This document shows, piece by piece, positions 17,037 to 26,014 of a stretch of DNA of 64,000 nt. The stretch lies in NCBI GenBank assembly GCA_003217735.2, contig CP031585.1, positions 2,839,501 through 2,903,500 on the forward strand. Reading direction: 5' to 3'. The stretch's first letter is position 1; each line of letters opens with the position of its first letter. Position numbers and translations under genes: made by a program. The notes under the pieces were generated by a model. The model saw only the letters and a list, made by a program, of their open reading frames with translations. It was not told where the DNA came from and made no database searches. The stretch comes from Marinibacterium anthonyi (GTDB taxonomy: Bacteria > Pseudomonadota > Alphaproteobacteria > Rhodobacterales > Rhodobacteraceae).

Positions 17037-17624
17037 ATGAGCAGACCCCTTTCCCCGCCGGTGACCCGGCGCGGCTTCACCCGGACGACCCTTGCGGCCG
17101 CTCTCGCCGGAACCGGCGTCCTGGCCGCCTGCGGCAACGGCGTGGGCTCCACCGGAGATTCCACCATCGACGCCCGCGTCGACGCCACCCTCTCCGAGAT
17201 GTTCACCCAGTACCCGAACACCATCCAGATCGCCGAGAAAGCCAACGGCATGCTGGTGATGCCGCTGGTCACCGAGGCCAGCTTCTGGGTCGGCGGCGGC
17301 TACGGCCGCGGCGCGCTCAGGGTCGGCGGGGTGACGGTGGATTACTATTCCACCACCAAGGCCAGCGCCGGCGTCCAGTTCGGGGCGCAGCAATACGCCC
17401 ACGTGCTGTTCTTCATGACCGAGGACGCGCTGAACACGTTCCGCAAGGGCAACGGCTGGACCGCCAGCGCGGATATCGAATACGTGCTGGGCGACCAGGG
17501 CGACGGGCTGAACGCCGACAGCAACACGCTGCGCGCGCCCGTTCTGGCCGCCGTCTTCGGACGCGCCGGGCTGCTGGTCGGCGCGTCGCTGGAAGGCGCG
17601 AAATACACCCGGATCATTCCCTGA
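17037..17624 (+). CDS. SYLF/YSC84-domain lipoprotein
   Basis: A 195-residue exported lipoprotein. The N-terminus (TRRGFTRTTLAAALAGTGVLAACGNG) combines a twin-arginine-like RR motif with a lipobox ending LAAC, so it should be acylated on that cysteine. The rest is the YSC84/SYLF lipid-binding domain, visible in NGMLVMPLVTEASFWVGGGYGRGALR and in a glycine-rich C-terminus. The family binds phospholipids, but its bacterial role is unknown. ATG 17037 puts the RR motif near residue 11; a longer in-frame start at 16788 would bury the signal. A GC-rich repeat region follows. Confidence 0.82.
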   Translation: MSRPLSPPVTRRGFTRTTLAAALAGTGVLAACGNGVGSTGDSTIDARVDATLSEMFTQYPNTIQIAEKANGMLVMPLVTEASFWVGGGYGRGALRVGGVTVDYYSTTKASAGVQFGAQQYAHVLFFMTEDALNTFRKGNGWTASADIEYVLGDQGDGLNADSNTLRAPVLAAVFGRAGLLVGASLEGAKYTRIIP

Positions 17625-17668
17625 TCCCGGCCTAACTCTGATCCTGGCACTGATCCGACCCGGGGATG

Positions 17669-17761
17669 GGGGGCGCTGCCCCCGTCCTTCTGCGAAGGAC
17701 TCCCCCGCGGGTATTTGGGCCAAGAAGAAGCAGGGGCGTCCGGCCCGGGTTGCCCCTGCTT
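17669..17761. repeat. Multi-hairpin GC-rich intergenic repeat (Rhodobacterales type)
   Basis: Three stem-loops in a row between convergent genes: GGGGGC-GCT-GCCCCC (17669-17683), GTCCTTC-TGC-GAAGGAC (17684-17700), and AAGCAGGGGC/GCCCCTGCTT around a 14-base loop (17728-17761). They flank a GGTATTTGGGCCAAGAAGAA core. I recall this arrangement as a dispersed intergenic element in Rhodobacterales genomes, but only one copy is visible here. Confidence 0.6.
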
Positions 17762-17786
17762 GCCCCCCTTCTTCCTGCTCCGACGT

Positions 17787-18659
17787 TTACCCCATGGCCC
17801 GCAGGCGTTTGAACAGCGCAGACGTGTCCCAGCGGCCACCGCCCATCTTCTGGACATCCTTGTAGAACTGGTCGACCAGCGCCGTGACCGGCAGGCTTGC
17901 CGCGATCTCGTTGCCGGTGTCCAGGCAGATGCCCAGATCCTTGCGCATCCAGTCCACCGCGAAGCCATGTTCGAAATGATCGTCCAGCATGGTTTCGTAC
18001 CGGTTCGCCATCTGCCAGGACCCGGCGGCGCCCTGCGATATCACCTCGACCACGTCGCGCCCGTCAAGACCGGCTTTTTCGGCGAAATGAAGCGCTTCGG
18101 ACAGACCCTGGACCAGGCCGGCGATGGCGATCTGGTTGCACATCTTGGTCATCTGGCCGGCGCCGCTGTCGCCGATGCGCCGGCAGATGCGGGCGTAGGA
18201 CGCGATGATCGGTTCGGCCCGGTCATAGGCGCCCTGGTCGCCGCCGCACATCACCGACAGCACGCCGTTCTCGGCCCCCGCCTGGCCGCCCGAAATCGGG
18301 GCGTCGACGAAGCTGACCTGGTTTTCATCGGCCACCGCGTACAGGTCGCGGGTCACCTTTGCCGAGACGGTGGTGTGGTCGACGAAGACCGTGCCGTCGC
18401 TCATGCCCGCGAAAGCGCCGTCGTCGCCCAGGCAGACGCTGCGCAGATCGTCGTCGTTGCCCACGCAGGACATCACGAATTCGGCGCCCTTGGCCGCCGC
18501 CGCCGGAGTGGACGCCGACGCGCCGCCATGTTCGGCCACCCAGGCTTCGGCCTTGGCGGCGGTGCGGTTGTAGACCGTCACTTCGTGGCCCTTGGCCTGA
18601 AGATGTCCGGCCATGGGATAACCCATTACCCCAAGTCCCAGAAACGTGACCTTTGCCAT
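17787..18659 (-). CDS. 3-hydroxyisobutyrate dehydrogenase-family oxidoreductase
   Basis: A 290-residue NAD(P)-dependent beta-hydroxyacid dehydrogenase. The Rossmann motif FLGLGVMGYPMAGHL opens the protein; the substrate-binding DAPISGGQAGAENG lies near residue 120, and the catalytic lysine sits in GAGQMTKMCNQ near 170. Members include 3-hydroxyisobutyrate dehydrogenase, tartronate semialdehyde reductase and succinic semialdehyde reductases; sequence alone does not separate these. ATG 18659 (MAKVTF) starts the Rossmann fold directly. It is divergent from the penicillin acylase-like gene across 82 bases. Confidence 0.9.
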   Translation of the reverse strand: MAKVTFLGLGVMGYPMAGHLQAKGHEVTVYNRTAAKAEAWVAEHGGASASTPAAAAKGAEFVMSCVGNDDDLRSVCLGDDGAFAGMSDGTVFVDHTTVSAKVTRDLYAVADENQVSFVDAPISGGQAGAENGVLSVMCGGDQGAYDRAEPIIASYARICRRIGDSGAGQMTKMCNQIAIAGLVQGLSEALHFAEKAGLDGRDVVEVISQGAAGSWQMANRYETMLDDHFEHGFAVDWMRKDLGICLDTGNEIAASLPVTALVDQFYKDVQKMGGGRWDTSALFKRLRAMG

Positions 18660-18741
18660 CGACTTTTCCCCTGATAGTGCCTGTTCTAAACTGCCCCGGC
18701 ACCCTAACAGGCGGGGCGCGGGTTTCAATCCGGAGGACCAG

Positions 18742-21204
18742 ATGTCGTTCCTATTTCGCTGGCTGCTGAGGCTGGCATCGGGTCTTGTCGCCCTGGTGGT
18801 TCTTGTCGTGCTGATGGTCTATTACCTCGCCGCGCAATCGCTGCCCGATTACAACGACACGGTCCATGTCGCAGGCATCACCGCACCGGTCGAGATCGTG
18901 CATGACAATGCGGATGTGCCCCATATCTTCGGCGACACGGATGCGGACGTGTTCTTTGGCCTGGGCTATGCCCATGCGCAGGACCGGCTGTGGCAGATGG
19001 TGACCATGCGCCGGACGGTGCAGGGCAAGCTGTCCGAGGTCTTTGGCCCCCGCACGGTGGAGACCGACAAGATCATGCGGCGGCTGGACCTGTATCGGCT
19101 GGCCGTGGAATCGGTGCCGGACCAGGATGCCGAGACAATGGCCGCGCTGAACGCCTATTCCGCGGGCGTCAACGCGCGCCTGGCCGAGATCAACGATCGC
19201 GCGCTGGGGCGCGGCGCGCCCGAGATGTTCCTGTTCAACGTCCCCGTCGCCCCCTGGCAGCCCGCCGATTCTCTTGCGATGATCAAGCTGATGGCCCTGA
19301 TGCTGAGCCCGCACCTGGAGAACGAGGTGCTGCGCGCGCGCACCGCCCTGATGCTGGACGACCCGGCGCGGCTGGCCGACATCATGCCCGATGCCCCCGG
19401 CAACGGCGTCGCCGCCCTGCCCGAATTCGCCAGCCTGTTCCCCGATCTGCCGCGCTATGCCAAGGATACCTCGGTCGATTACGGGCCGCTGTCGCCCTTC
19501 CCGAAACACGACATGGCCGGTGCGTCCAACGCCTGGGCGGCGGCGCCGTCGCGGTCGGCCTCGGGCGGTACGCTGCTGGCCAACGATCCGCACCTGGGCT
19601 TCACTGCGCCGTCCTACTGGTACCTGGCGCGGTTGGAGCTGTCGTCGGGCGGGGTCATCGGGGGCACGATCCCGGGCATTCCCGTGGTGCTGCTGGGGCG
19701 GACCGCGCGGCTGGGCTGGGGCATCACGTCGTCCTACCTGGACGACCAGGATCTGTATATCGAGAAGCTGAACCCCGAGAATCCGCAGGAATACCTGACG
19801 CCCGATGGCTACAAGCGGTTCGACAGCCGCCCGTCCATCATCCAGATCAAGGGGGCGCCGCCGATCACGCTGACGCTGCGGTGGACCGAGAACGGCCCCG
19901 TCCTGCCGCCGACACATTACAACCTGGGCACGATCACCCCACCGGGGCACGTGGTGTCGCTGGCCTGGACGGCGCTGAGCCCGGATGACACGACGCTGTC
20001 TTCGGCCATGGCGGTGATGCGGTCCGGATCCGTGGACGAGGCGATTGCCGCGGCCGAAGGCTATATTGCGCCGTCGCAGAACCTGATGCTGGTGGACCAG
20101 GAAACCATCGCGATGAAGACGATCGGCTGGGCGCCGCGGCGCGACGCACGGCATCGCAGCCAGGGGCGGCTGCCGTCCGAAGGATGGCGGGCCGAAAACC
20201 GCTGGCTGGGCCGGGCGCCTTATGCGGCGAACCCGGAGTTCGTCAGCCCGCGCGGCGGCATCATCGGCAACACCAACAACAAGACGGTGCAGCGGCCCTT
20301 CCCCAACCACATCTCGTTCCTGTGGGGGGATACGCAGCGGATCAACCGCTGGCAGAAGCTGATGCAGTCGCGCCAGGTCCATACCCGCGACAGTTTCATC
20401 GAAGCGCAGCTGGACACGGTCAGTTTCACCGCCCGGTCGCTGCTGCCGCTGATCGGCGGAGACCTGTGGTTCACCGGCGAAGCCGCGCCCGAAGGCACGC
20501 CGGAGCGGCAAAGGCAGATCGCGCTGTCGCTGCTGGCGGACTGGAACGGCGAGATGAACGAACACTTGCCGGAACCGCTGATCTACGCGGCCTGGTTGCG
20601 GGCCCTGCAGCACCGGCTGATCCATGACGAGTTGGGGCAGCTGGCGGACCAGTTCGACCATGTGCAGCCGATCTTCATCGAACGGGTGTTCCGCAACATC
20701 GACGGGGCGTCGGCCTGGTGCGACGTGAAGCAGAGCGCGCCGGTGGAGACCTGCACCGACATGGCGCGGCTGGCGCTGGACGATGCGCTGGTGTGGATCG
20801 GCGATCACTACGGGACCAACCTTGAAACGCTGCGCTGGGGCGATGCGCACCAGGCGGTGCATGATCACCCGGTGCTGGGCAAGGTGCCGGTGCTGCGGTA
20901 CTTCGTGAATATCCGGCAATCGACCAGCGGCGGGGACAATACGCTGATGCGCGGTCTGACATCGGGGACCGGGTCGGATCCGTTCGAGAACGTGCACGGC
21001 GCCGGGTATCGCGGGGTCTACGATTTCGCCGATCCCGACAGTTCGGTCTTTATCATCTCGACCGGGCAGTCGGGGCATCCGCTGTCGCGCCATTACGACG
21101 ACCTGGCGCAGCTGTGGCGGCGGGGAGAGTACATTCCCATGTCGCTGGATGCCGACCTGGCGCGGGCCGCTGCGGTGGGGATCACCCACCTGGTGCCGGA
21201 ATGA
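18742..21204 (+). CDS. Penicillin acylase family N-terminal-nucleophile hydrolase
   Basis: An 820-residue precursor of a heterodimeric amidase. A hydrophobic N-terminal segment (LRLASGLVALVVLVVLMVYYLA) exports or anchors it. The alpha part carries YAHAQDRLWQM; the beta subunit should begin at Ser262 in the GASNAWA motif, the autocatalytic nucleophile, followed by NDPHLGFTAPSYWYLARLE. The C-terminal half has STSGGDNTLMR and STGQSGHPLSRHYDDL, typical of the family. Members cleave penicillins, acyl-homoserine lactones or other amides; the substrate is unknown. Quorum-signal degradation is a reasonable but untested idea. GGAGG sits 5 bases before ATG 18742. Confidence 0.92.
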   Translation: MSFLFRWLLRLASGLVALVVLVVLMVYYLAAQSLPDYNDTVHVAGITAPVEIVHDNADVPHIFGDTDADVFFGLGYAHAQDRLWQMVTMRRTVQGKLSEVFGPRTVETDKIMRRLDLYRLAVESVPDQDAETMAALNAYSAGVNARLAEINDRALGRGAPEMFLFNVPVAPWQPADSLAMIKLMALMLSPHLENEVLRARTALMLDDPARLADIMPDAPGNGVAALPEFASLFPDLPRYAKDTSVDYGPLSPFPKHDMAGASNAWAAAPSRSASGGTLLANDPHLGFTAPSYWYLARLELSSGGVIGGTIPGIPVVLLGRTARLGWGITSSYLDDQDLYIEKLNPENPQEYLTPDGYKRFDSRPSIIQIKGAPPITLTLRWTENGPVLPPTHYNLGTITPPGHVVSLAWTALSPDDTTLSSAMAVMRSGSVDEAIAAAEGYIAPSQNLMLVDQETIAMKTIGWAPRRDARHRSQGRLPSEGWRAENRWLGRAPYAANPEFVSPRGGIIGNTNNKTVQRPFPNHISFLWGDTQRINRWQKLMQSRQVHTRDSFIEAQLDTVSFTARSLLPLIGGDLWFTGEAAPEGTPERQRQIALSLLADWNGEMNEHLPEPLIYAAWLRALQHRLIHDELGQLADQFDHVQPIFIERVFRNIDGASAWCDVKQSAPVETCTDMARLALDDALVWIGDHYGTNLETLRWGDAHQAVHDHPVLGKVPVLRYFVNIRQSTSGGDNTLMRGLTSGTGSDPFENVHGAGYRGVYDFADPDSSVFIISTGQSGHPLSRHYDDLAQLWRRGEYIPMSLDADLARAAAVGITHLVPE

Positions 21205-21218
21205 CGGGGTGAGGGGCG

Positions 21219-21239
21219 AGAAAATTCGACGAATTTTCT
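21219..21239. repeat. Perfect AT-rich palindrome after the penicillin acylase gene
   Basis: Ten-base arms AGAAAATTCG and CGAATTTTCT around a single A, 15 bases after the stop. It is probably a terminator; its T-rich distal arm supplies a short TTTTCT. Confidence 0.7.
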
Positions 21240-21246
21240 GCTGATG

Positions 21247-21278
21247 GAACCGGCCGGGCAATACAGCCCCGCCGGTTC
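21247..21278. repeat. GC-rich inverted repeat between two AT-rich palindromes
   Basis: Arms GAACCGGC and GCCGGTTC; the stem extends inward (GGGC/GCCC) with one mismatch. It sits midway between the palindromes at 21219 and 21290. Confidence 0.6.
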
Positions 21279-21289
21279 TCGCTTGGATC

Positions 21290-21310
21290 AGAAAATTCAG
21301 TGAATTTTCT
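21290..21310. repeat. Perfect AT-rich palindrome at the hflX 3' end
   Basis: Arms AGAAAATTCA and TGAATTTTCT around one G, 5 bases from the hflX stop codon. It is a near copy of the element at 21219-21239, so each of the two convergent genes ends in its own palindrome. Confidence 0.7.
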
Positions 21311-21315
21311 TGTGG

Positions 21316-22587
21316 TTACAGCGCGGCGTACTGACGGGCCTGCTTGTCGGTCCAACGCACCTGGATGACGAAGCCGTCATCATCCTGGGCTTCCGACTGC
21401 ACCACGTCCTGGGCGAACAGCCAGGCACGCCGGCGGCCGTCGGAAAAGGCCAGGTGCAGTTCCGCGTCGCGACGCGCACCGGCCAGGACCGTGGCAATCG
21501 CGCCCAGCAACGGGGTCAGCCCCTCGCCGGTCAGGGCCGAAATCGGAAAGATCGTCTCCTCCCGCGCGGCCCGGGCCACGGCGGCCTCGTGGTCTTCCGG
21601 GTCCAGACGGTCCATCTTGTTCCAGACCTCGAACATCGGCCGTTCGCGTTCGACGCCCAGAGAGGCCAGGATCGTTTCCACGTCCTCGCGCTGTTCCTCG
21701 GTCTCGTCGTGCGAGATGTCGCGCACGTGCAGGATCAGGTCCGCCGCCAGCACTTCTTCCAGTGTGGCGCGGAAGGCCGCGACCAGTTCGGTCGGCAGGT
21801 CGGAAATGAATCCCACCGTGTCCGAAAGGATCACCTCGGGTCCCTCGGGCAGCTCTACCCGCCGCATGGTCGGATCCAGCGTGGCGAACAGCATGTCCTT
21901 GGCCATCACCTCGGCGCCGGTCAGACGGTTGAACAGCGTCGACTTGCCCGCGTTGGTATACCCCACCAGCGCCACGATCGGGTACGGCACCTTGGCGCGC
22001 GCCGCGCGGTGCAATGCGCGCGTCTTGACCACGGTTTCCAGCTGTCGGCGCAGCCGCACCAGCTGTTCGTCGATCGCCCGGCGGTCGGCCTCGATCTGGG
22101 TTTCCCCCGGACCGCCGACAAATCCCAGCCCGCCGCGCTGGCGTTCCAGGTGGGTCCAGGCGCGGACCAGGCGCGTGCGTTGATAGGTCAGGGCCGCCAT
22201 TTCGACCTGCAGCACCCCTTCACGCGTCGCCGCGCGATCCGAGAAGATCTCGAGGATCAGCCCGGTCCGGTCGAGGATCTTGACCTTCCATTGGCGTTCC
22301 AGGTTGCGCTGCTGGACCGGCGACAAGGGCCCGTCCACCAGCACCAGTTCGACCTCGGCCGCCTTCAGGCGGTCCTTGAGCTCGTCTATCTTGCCCGTCC
22401 CGAACAGAAGCCCCGGATGAGGTCGCGCGATCCGCACGACTTCGGACCCGACCACATCAAGGTCGGGCAAGGCACGCGCCAGCGACACAGCCTCTTCCAG
22501 TGCGGGCGCAGGCGCCCGCCGCTCCATGTCGTTCTTCAGTTCCGGATGGATGACCCAGGCACGGGTCGTCCTCCGCTCATGCTCCAT
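21316..22587 (-). CDS. hflX: Ribosome-associated GTPase HflX
   Basis: A 423-residue GTPase that binds and splits ribosomes under stress. The N-terminal domain (HPGLLFGTGKIDELK, LSPVQQRNLE) precedes the helical linker (GGPGETQIEADRR) and the G domain: G1 GYTNAGKSTLFN, G3 DTVGF, G4 NKMD. ATG 22587 overlaps the hfq stop as TGATG, so translation is coupled; a TTG one codon earlier is less likely. The hfq-hflX order is standard in proteobacteria. Confidence 0.96.
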   Translation of the reverse strand: MEHERRTTRAWVIHPELKNDMERRAPAPALEEAVSLARALPDLDVVGSEVVRIARPHPGLLFGTGKIDELKDRLKAAEVELVLVDGPLSPVQQRNLERQWKVKILDRTGLILEIFSDRAATREGVLQVEMAALTYQRTRLVRAWTHLERQRGGLGFVGGPGETQIEADRRAIDEQLVRLRRQLETVVKTRALHRAARAKVPYPIVALVGYTNAGKSTLFNRLTGAEVMAKDMLFATLDPTMRRVELPEGPEVILSDTVGFISDLPTELVAAFRATLEEVLAADLILHVRDISHDETEEQREDVETILASLGVERERPMFEVWNKMDRLDPEDHEAAVARAAREETIFPISALTGEGLTPLLGAIATVLAGARRDAELHLAFSDGRRRAWLFAQDVVQSEAQDDDGFVIQVRWTDKQARQYAAL

Positions 22588-22826
22588 CAAGTGGCGTCTT
22601 CGCCCTCGTACAGGTTGATCGGCTGTGCCGGCATGATCGTCGAAATGGCATGCTTGTAGACAAGCTGTGACTGGCCATCCCTGCGAAGCAGCACGCAGAA
22701 GTTGTCGAACCAGGTGATAACGCCCTGCAGCTTCACCCCGTTAATCAGAAAGATGGTAACCGGAACCTTCGTCTTGCGGACGTGGTTGAGGAATGCATCC
22801 TGCAGATTCTGTCTGTCGGAGGCCAT
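22587..22826 (-). CDS. hfq: RNA chaperone Hfq
   Basis: A 79-residue Sm-like hexamer subunit that pairs small RNAs with mRNAs. Sm1 motif [21 protein letters not shown] and Sm2 motif [10 protein letters not shown] are intact, and the N-terminal [13 protein letters not shown] is typical. The C-tail is short, as in most alphaproteobacteria. In many relatives hfq follows ntrX or trkA; here 142 bases separate it from trkH, enough for its own promoter. Coupled to hflX by a 1-base stop/start overlap. Confidence 0.97.
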   Translation of the reverse strand: MASDRQNLQDAFLNHVRKTKVPVTIFLINGVKLQGVITWFDNFCVLLRRDGQSQLVYKHAISTIMPAQPINLYEGEDAT

Positions 22827-22968
22827 ATTGAGAAATACTCGCCCTTGTTTTTGTGCTTCTTATATGCGCAGCAAACTAAATACGGCGCTTGGCCGGAGTA
22901 TGTCCGCGTGATCCGGGAACTTCCACCCCAAATCGGGTCCCGGCCCGCACGCAGCACTGCATGCTGCG

Positions 22969-24504
22969 TCAGTTACGCCACAAATCGGGCGTCAGCAATG
23001 CAATGATGGCCAATGTCTCGAGCCGGCCAAGCACCATTGCGGCGCACAGCACACCCTTTGCACCCGCCGAAAACGTCAGGATCGGGATATCCGTCGTCGT
23101 CGCATGTTCGATCAATGGCCCCGTGGTGGACAGCGTGGCGACCGCCAGCACCAGCGAGTCCTCGAACTGGATCCCGAAGAGGCCCAGGATCAGCGTCACC
23201 GTCGCCAGCGACACGGCGAAGAGCATGAAGAAGACCCAGGCGATGAAGGCCCCGTTGCTTTGCAGCCGCCGTTGCCGTCGCCCGGCGCTGGTGACCGAGG
23301 ACGGATAGACCAGCCGCTCCATCTCGCGCAGGCCGTTCAGGTACAGGGCATAGACCCTCAGCAGTTTCACGCCCCCGGCGGTCGTCGCCACCCCGCCGCC
23401 GATCATCGCCAGCCCCATCAGGATGATCCCCGAGGCACCCAGCCCCGACCAGCTTTCCGATGTCTGCCAGTCGGCGCTGACGAACCCGGTGGTCGACAGA
23501 TACGACATCACCGTGAACACCCCGCCCCAAAGCGCACGGATCGCGTCGACCGGCCGGCCCGTCATGTTCAGGTCGAACGCCCCGATCCAGTGCCGCGCGA
23601 ACAAGGCCAGCGGCACGCCCACCACCAGCAGCAGACCGGCGCGGAATTCGGGATCCTGCAACAGGTTGCGCTTGCGTCCACCCGACAGCGTGTCGTCGGA
23701 AAAGGTGATACGGCTCAGCGCGAAGACCATGAAGAAGAACATGGCGACCTCGCCCACCCTGCCCGCTTCGCCCCCCGAAAGACCGCCCACCGGGGAAATC
23801 CCCGACGTCGACATCACCGACATCGCGTGGCACAGCGCGACCAGCGGCGTGTCGCCTGCCGCCAGAAGCAGCATCATCAGCACCCCGGTCAGCCCGGCAT
23901 AGATCGGAATCAGGGCCGATCCCACGCGCCGCAACCGCTTGGCGGGATCGGCCCGGGTCATCGCCAGCGTCCCGGGATCGGCGCGCCCGGGCTCGCCGCG
24001 CGCCGTCACCTCGAAACCGCCCAGGCTCATCGGCGCCAGGATCGCCCCGGCGGCGATCCACATCAGCAACCCGCCCAGCCAGGCGACCTCGGCCTGCCAC
24101 AGGTGCAGCGCGGGACCCAGGCGCGTGGGATCCTCGTAAAGGTCAAGGCCCGTCGTGGTCACGGCGCTGACCATGTCCAGGTAGGCGTTCATGAAACTGG
24201 TGGTGCGCAGCGCGTCGTGAAACGGCACCGCCAGGTAGGCCGGCAGGATCGCGAAGGCGCCGAAGATCGCCAGCAGCTGGCGCATCTCTTCGCGCTGAAC
24301 CTTCACGCGACCACGCGCGATGGCGATCAGCGTGACGACCGTCAGCCCCAGCGATCCGGCATAGAAGAAGGCCCGCGCGGTATTGTCGTCGTCATGCATC
24401 GTCGCCAGCAGCGCCGGCGGGTACATCGCCGCGGCCGAGATTCCGAACAGCATCAGGAACAATGTCAGGCGACCGGGGCCGGGTCTGGATCTGGCGCGTG
24501 TCAT
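22969..24504 (-). CDS. trkH: Trk-type potassium uptake membrane subunit TrkH
   Basis: A 511-residue integral membrane protein forming the K+ pathway of the Trk system. It has about ten hydrophobic segments and the repeated pore-loop signatures, for example AVTTTGLDLYED, MSTSGISPVGG, YLSTTGF and ATLSTTGPL. It follows trkA by 20 bases on the same strand and works with it: TrkA gates the TrkH dimer in response to nucleotides. Start at 24504 (MTRARSRPG) gives standard family length. Confidence 0.94.
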   Translation of the reverse strand: MTRARSRPGPGRLTLFLMLFGISAAAMYPPALLATMHDDDNTARAFFYAGSLGLTVVTLIAIARGRVKVQREEMRQLLAIFGAFAILPAYLAVPFHDALRTTSFMNAYLDMVSAVTTTGLDLYEDPTRLGPALHLWQAEVAWLGGLLMWIAAGAILAPMSLGGFEVTARGEPGRADPGTLAMTRADPAKRLRRVGSALIPIYAGLTGVLMMLLLAAGDTPLVALCHAMSVMSTSGISPVGGLSGGEAGRVGEVAMFFFMVFALSRITFSDDTLSGGRKRNLLQDPEFRAGLLLVVGVPLALFARHWIGAFDLNMTGRPVDAIRALWGGVFTVMSYLSTTGFVSADWQTSESWSGLGASGIILMGLAMIGGGVATTAGGVKLLRVYALYLNGLREMERLVYPSSVTSAGRRQRRLQSNGAFIAWVFFMLFAVSLATVTLILGLFGIQFEDSLVLAVATLSTTGPLIEHATTTDIPILTFSAGAKGVLCAAMVLGRLETLAIIALLTPDLWRN

Positions 24505-24524
24505 GTCATTGGGGGCGCGTCATG

Positions 24525-25901
24525 TCAGAAGAAATCGATCGAGACCTGCATGAGCCGCTCGATCTCGGGCACGTCGTCTGCCATTGCGAAAATGGCCACC
24601 ACGTCGCCTTCGTCGATCCTGAGCGATCCGGCCGGCCGCATCACCTTGTCGCCCTTCATCACCGCGCCAACCAGCGCGCCTTCGGGGAAATCGATGTCGC
24701 GCAGCCGCTGCCCGGCCATCGGCGACGTCCCCATCACCTCGGCCTCGATCACCTCGGCTTCGGCATCGCCGATGGAATAGACGGCGCGCACCCGGCCATG
24801 GCGCACATGGCGCAGGATCGAACTGACCGTCGTGGCGCGCGGGTTGATGTAGGCGTCGATCCCCAGCGGTTTCATCAGCGGTGACAGCGTCGGGTCGTTG
24901 ACCAGCGCGATGGACATCTTGGCGCCCTCGGCCTTGGCCCGCACGGCGGCCAGCATGTTGGTCTTGTCGTCGTCGGTCAGCGAAATCACCGCGTCGGCCT
25001 GCGCCACGCCCGCCTCGTGCAGCAGCGCCGCATCCAGCCCGTCGCCATGCAGGACGATCGTGCGCTCAAGCTCCTCGGCGGCGATCTCGGCCCGGTTGCG
25101 GTCGCGTTCGATCACCCGGGCGCGGATCCGGCCTTCGCCCTTTTCCAGCGTCTTGGCCACCGTCAGCCCGACGTTGCCGCCACCGATGATCACCACCCGG
25201 TCCTGCCGGGTCTGGGTCTTGCCCAGCACTTCCAGCGTGCGGTCCACGTCCTCGCGGTTGACAAAGACATAGACCTGGTCGCCCTTGAACATCTGGTCGT
25301 TGGCTTCGGGCGCGAACAAAGTGCCCTCGCGCCGGATCCCGACAACGATGGCGCGCAGCGTGGAAAACAGGTCGGTCAGCTGGCGCAGCGGCGTGTTCAC
25401 CACCGGGCAGCTTTCGTCGATCTGAATTCCCAGCAGCTGGGCGCGGCCGTCCATGAACGTCTCGATATCGAAGGTCGCGGGCGCCTTCAGCCGCTTCAGC
25501 GCCGCATTGGCGACCTCGCGTTCAGGGCTGATCACCACGTCGATGGGCAGGTGATCGCGGCGGTAAAGGTCGGAATAGATCGCGTTCAGATAACTCTGCG
25601 CCCGCAGGCGGGCGATCTTGCGATTGATGGAAAAGACCGAATGCGCCACCTGGCAGGTGACCATGTTGACCTCGTCCGAATGGGTCGCGGCAATGATCAT
25701 GTCCGCGTCGCGCGCGCCGGCGCGGTCCAGAACGTCCGGATAGGACGCAAAGCCCGCGATTCCCTGCACGTCGAGGGTTTCGGTGGCGCGGCGGACAAGT
25801 TCGGGATTGCTGTCGACCACGGTGACATCGTTCAGCTCGCCCGAGAGATGCCGCGCGATCTGCCAGCCTACCTGGCCGGCCCCGCAGATGATGACTTTCA
25901 T
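24525..25901 (-). CDS. trkA: Trk system potassium regulatory subunit TrkA
   Basis: A 458-residue peripheral protein with two RCK halves. Each has an NAD(H)-binding Rossmann motif: IICGAGQVGWQIARHL at the start and VIIGGGNVGLTVAKTLE near residue 235. Each is followed by a TrkA-C domain (GIRREGTLFAPEANDQMFKGDQVYVF; PEGALVGAVMKGDKVMRPAGSLRIDEGDVVAIFA). It is the first gene of the trkA-trkH(-hfq-hflX) run and is divergent from the lipoprotein gene at 26015. Confidence 0.96.
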   Translation of the reverse strand: MKVIICGAGQVGWQIARHLSGELNDVTVVDSNPELVRRATETLDVQGIAGFASYPDVLDRAGARDADMIIAATHSDEVNMVTCQVAHSVFSINRKIARLRAQSYLNAIYSDLYRRDHLPIDVVISPEREVANAALKRLKAPATFDIETFMDGRAQLLGIQIDESCPVVNTPLRQLTDLFSTLRAIVVGIRREGTLFAPEANDQMFKGDQVYVFVNREDVDRTLEVLGKTQTRQDRVVIIGGGNVGLTVAKTLEKGEGRIRARVIERDRNRAEIAAEELERTIVLHGDGLDAALLHEAGVAQADAVISLTDDDKTNMLAAVRAKAEGAKMSIALVNDPTLSPLMKPLGIDAYINPRATTVSSILRHVRHGRVRAVYSIGDAEAEVIEAEVMGTSPMAGQRLRDIDFPEGALVGAVMKGDKVMRPAGSLRIDEGDVVAIFAMADDVPEIERLMQVSIDFF

Positions 25902-26014
25902 CGGTTTGCCTCTCAGGCGTTCCTGTTCAGATGACCGGAGGTTTCTGCATGGCAGAGAGGAGAATTGTGGTCAATTCAATTGTCTCGGCGCCAGTGCTGA
26001 GGCAATCTCCGGGT

